From Oscillospiraceae bacterium (GTDB lineage: Bacteria; Bacillota; Clostridia; Oscillospirales; Ruminococcaceae), in contig JAFUQL010000147.1 of assembly GCA_017472375.1 (NCBI GenBank), positions 1 through 11,980 of the forward strand: a stretch of 11,980 nucleotides of DNA. The letters are read 5' to 3'. This document shows positions 11,205-11,980 of this stretch, in pieces. The notes under the pieces are model-generated. The model was given only the letters and a program-made list of their open reading frames with translations, was not told the origin of the DNA and searched no databases. The first letter of the stretch is position 1; each line of letters begins with the position of its first letter. The position numbers were made by a program, and so were the translations under genes.

Positions 11205-11980
11205 GTGGAATTTGCAGTGCTTGGCCTGAGCTGCCGCACCGCGCCCCTGCCCCTGCGGGAGCAGGCCGCCTTTACCGACGGTCAGGCGCTGGACTTCTGC
11301 CGCCGCCTTGCCGACGAGGCCGACTGCCAGTGTATGGTGCTGTCCACCTGCAACCGGTGCGAGGTGTATCTGGTCAGCGAGGGTGCGCAGGCTCTGCCCG
11401 CCGCCCGGGCCGCCTATCTCGCCCGTCTGCCCGGCGGGGATAACGGCTGCCTGTTCACCCTCACCGGCCGCGCCGGGCTGGAGCACCTGTTCCGGGTGGC
11501 AGCCGGGCTGGACAGCATGGTGCTCGGGGAGGATCAGATCCTGGGGCAGGTGCAGCACGCACTGACCCTTGCCCGGGCCGGGGGCACCGCCGGCAAAGAG
11601 CTGGGGCGGCTGGTGCAGCTTGCGGTCACCGCCGCAAAGCGCATCAAGACCGAGCTTGCCATCAGCACCCACCCGCTGAGCCTGTGCTACATCGGCGTAC
11701 AGATGCTGGAGCGGGAGTTCGGGGTGAAAGGCCGCCGCGCCCTTGTGCTGGGCAGCGGCGCCATGGCCGGCCTCGCACTGGAGCACCTTATGGCAGCAGG
11801 CGCGGCACAGCTCACCGTCTGCTGCCGCACTGAGAGCCACGGCCGGGCGCTGGCACAGCGCATCCCTGGGCTGCGGGTCCTGCCCTTTTCCGGGCGCCGC
11901 GCCGCCGCCGCAGAATGTGAGCTGATCGTAGGGGCCACCGCCAGCCCGCACACGGTGTTCCGCGCCGAGCACCTGCCCGG
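11205..11980 (+). CDS. hemA: Glutamyl-tRNA reductase, partial (runs off the window)
   Basis: The first 258 codons of the NADPH-dependent enzyme that reduces glutamyl-tRNA(Glu) to glutamate-1-semialdehyde, the entry step of the C5 route to haem, sirohaem and cobalamin precursors. The catalytic cysteine lies in LSTCNR (Cys49; Cys50 in E. coli HemA). The signature GLDSMVLGEDQILGQV (101-116) is intact, and the NADPH-binding Rossmann motif appears as VLGSGAMAG (181-189), slightly different from the usual GAGxMG. The start is a GTG at 11205 chosen by GAGGTGA 8 nt upstream; it aligns the N-terminus (EFAVLGLSCRTAPLPLRE) with the family. The C-terminal dimerisation domain lies beyond the right edge. 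It diverges from but across a 322-bp control region. The frame is open to the end, with no defect seen. Confidence 0.93.
   Translation, partial: MEFAVLGLSCRTAPLPLREQAAFTDGQALDFCRRLADEADCQCMVLSTCNRCEVYLVSEGAQALPAARAAYLARLPGGDNGCLFTLTGRAGLEHLFRVAAGLDSMVLGEDQILGQVQHALTLARAGGTAGKELGRLVQLAVTAAKRIKTELAISTHPLSLCYIGVQMLEREFGVKGRRALVLGSGAMAGLALEHLMAAGAAQLTVCCRTESHGRALAQRIPGLRVLPFSGRRAAAAECELIVGATASPHTVFRAEHLP

Overview
The window looks like chromosome from a GC-rich, anaerobic, butyrate-forming Firmicute of the Faecalibacterium / Subdoligranulum / Gemmiger group. The grounds are a butyryl-CoA:acetate CoA-transferase of the type found in gut butyrate producers, tRNA genes with encoded CCA ends, strong AGGAGG-type ribosome binding sites, sharp sigma-A promoters (TTGACA-17-TATAAT) in AT-rich gaps, and about 60% GC coding sequence. 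The genus is inferred from general resemblance, not from a search. Most of the window is housekeeping or transport sequence; no phage, IS element, CRISPR array or defence system is visible.

Layout. Positions 1-522 hold a minus-strand tRNA cluster, Arg(TCT) - His(GTG) - Gln(TTG), driven by a consensus promoter at 562-590 and closed by a perfect terminator at 204-240. That terminator and the last bases of tRNA-Gln are duplicated 200 bp further along, at 1-60, with a hairpin-rich stretch between the copies. Positions 641-1108 hold an HU-family gene with its own promoter and terminator. Positions 1382-4307 hold a minus-strand trkA-trkH potassium-uptake operon. Positions 4325-4634 form a divergent regulatory region. 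From there the plus strand carries a Na+/phosphate symporter with a C-terminal PhoU domain, a terminator, and a PhoB/PhoR-type two-component pair. A TTTACA-N5-TTTACA repeat upstream of the symporter suggests phosphate control by the pair encoded next door. A bidirectional terminator at 8605-8655 separates this block from a convergent minus-strand operon encoding the butyryl-CoA:acetate CoA-transferase and a PaaG-like crotonase-fold protein. That operon diverges from hemA (glutamyl-tRNA reductase, first enzyme of the C5 haem/corrinoid route), which runs off the right edge.

How the parts fit. TrkH/TrkA bring in K+ under nucleotide-gated control. The symporter with PhoB/PhoR forms a plausible phosphate-sensing and uptake module. 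The CoA-transferase performs the last step of butyrate formation, using acetate as co-substrate. Its operon partner resembles enoyl-CoA hydratases but lacks both hydratase glutamates and keeps the aspartate of PaaG-type isomerases, so its role in the pathway is open. The points most worth checking are that crotonase homologue, the near-perfect 23-bp palindrome between the divergent but and hemA promoters, the terminator-like hairpin in the hemA leader, the putative Pho boxes, and the duplicated tRNA-Gln 3' end.
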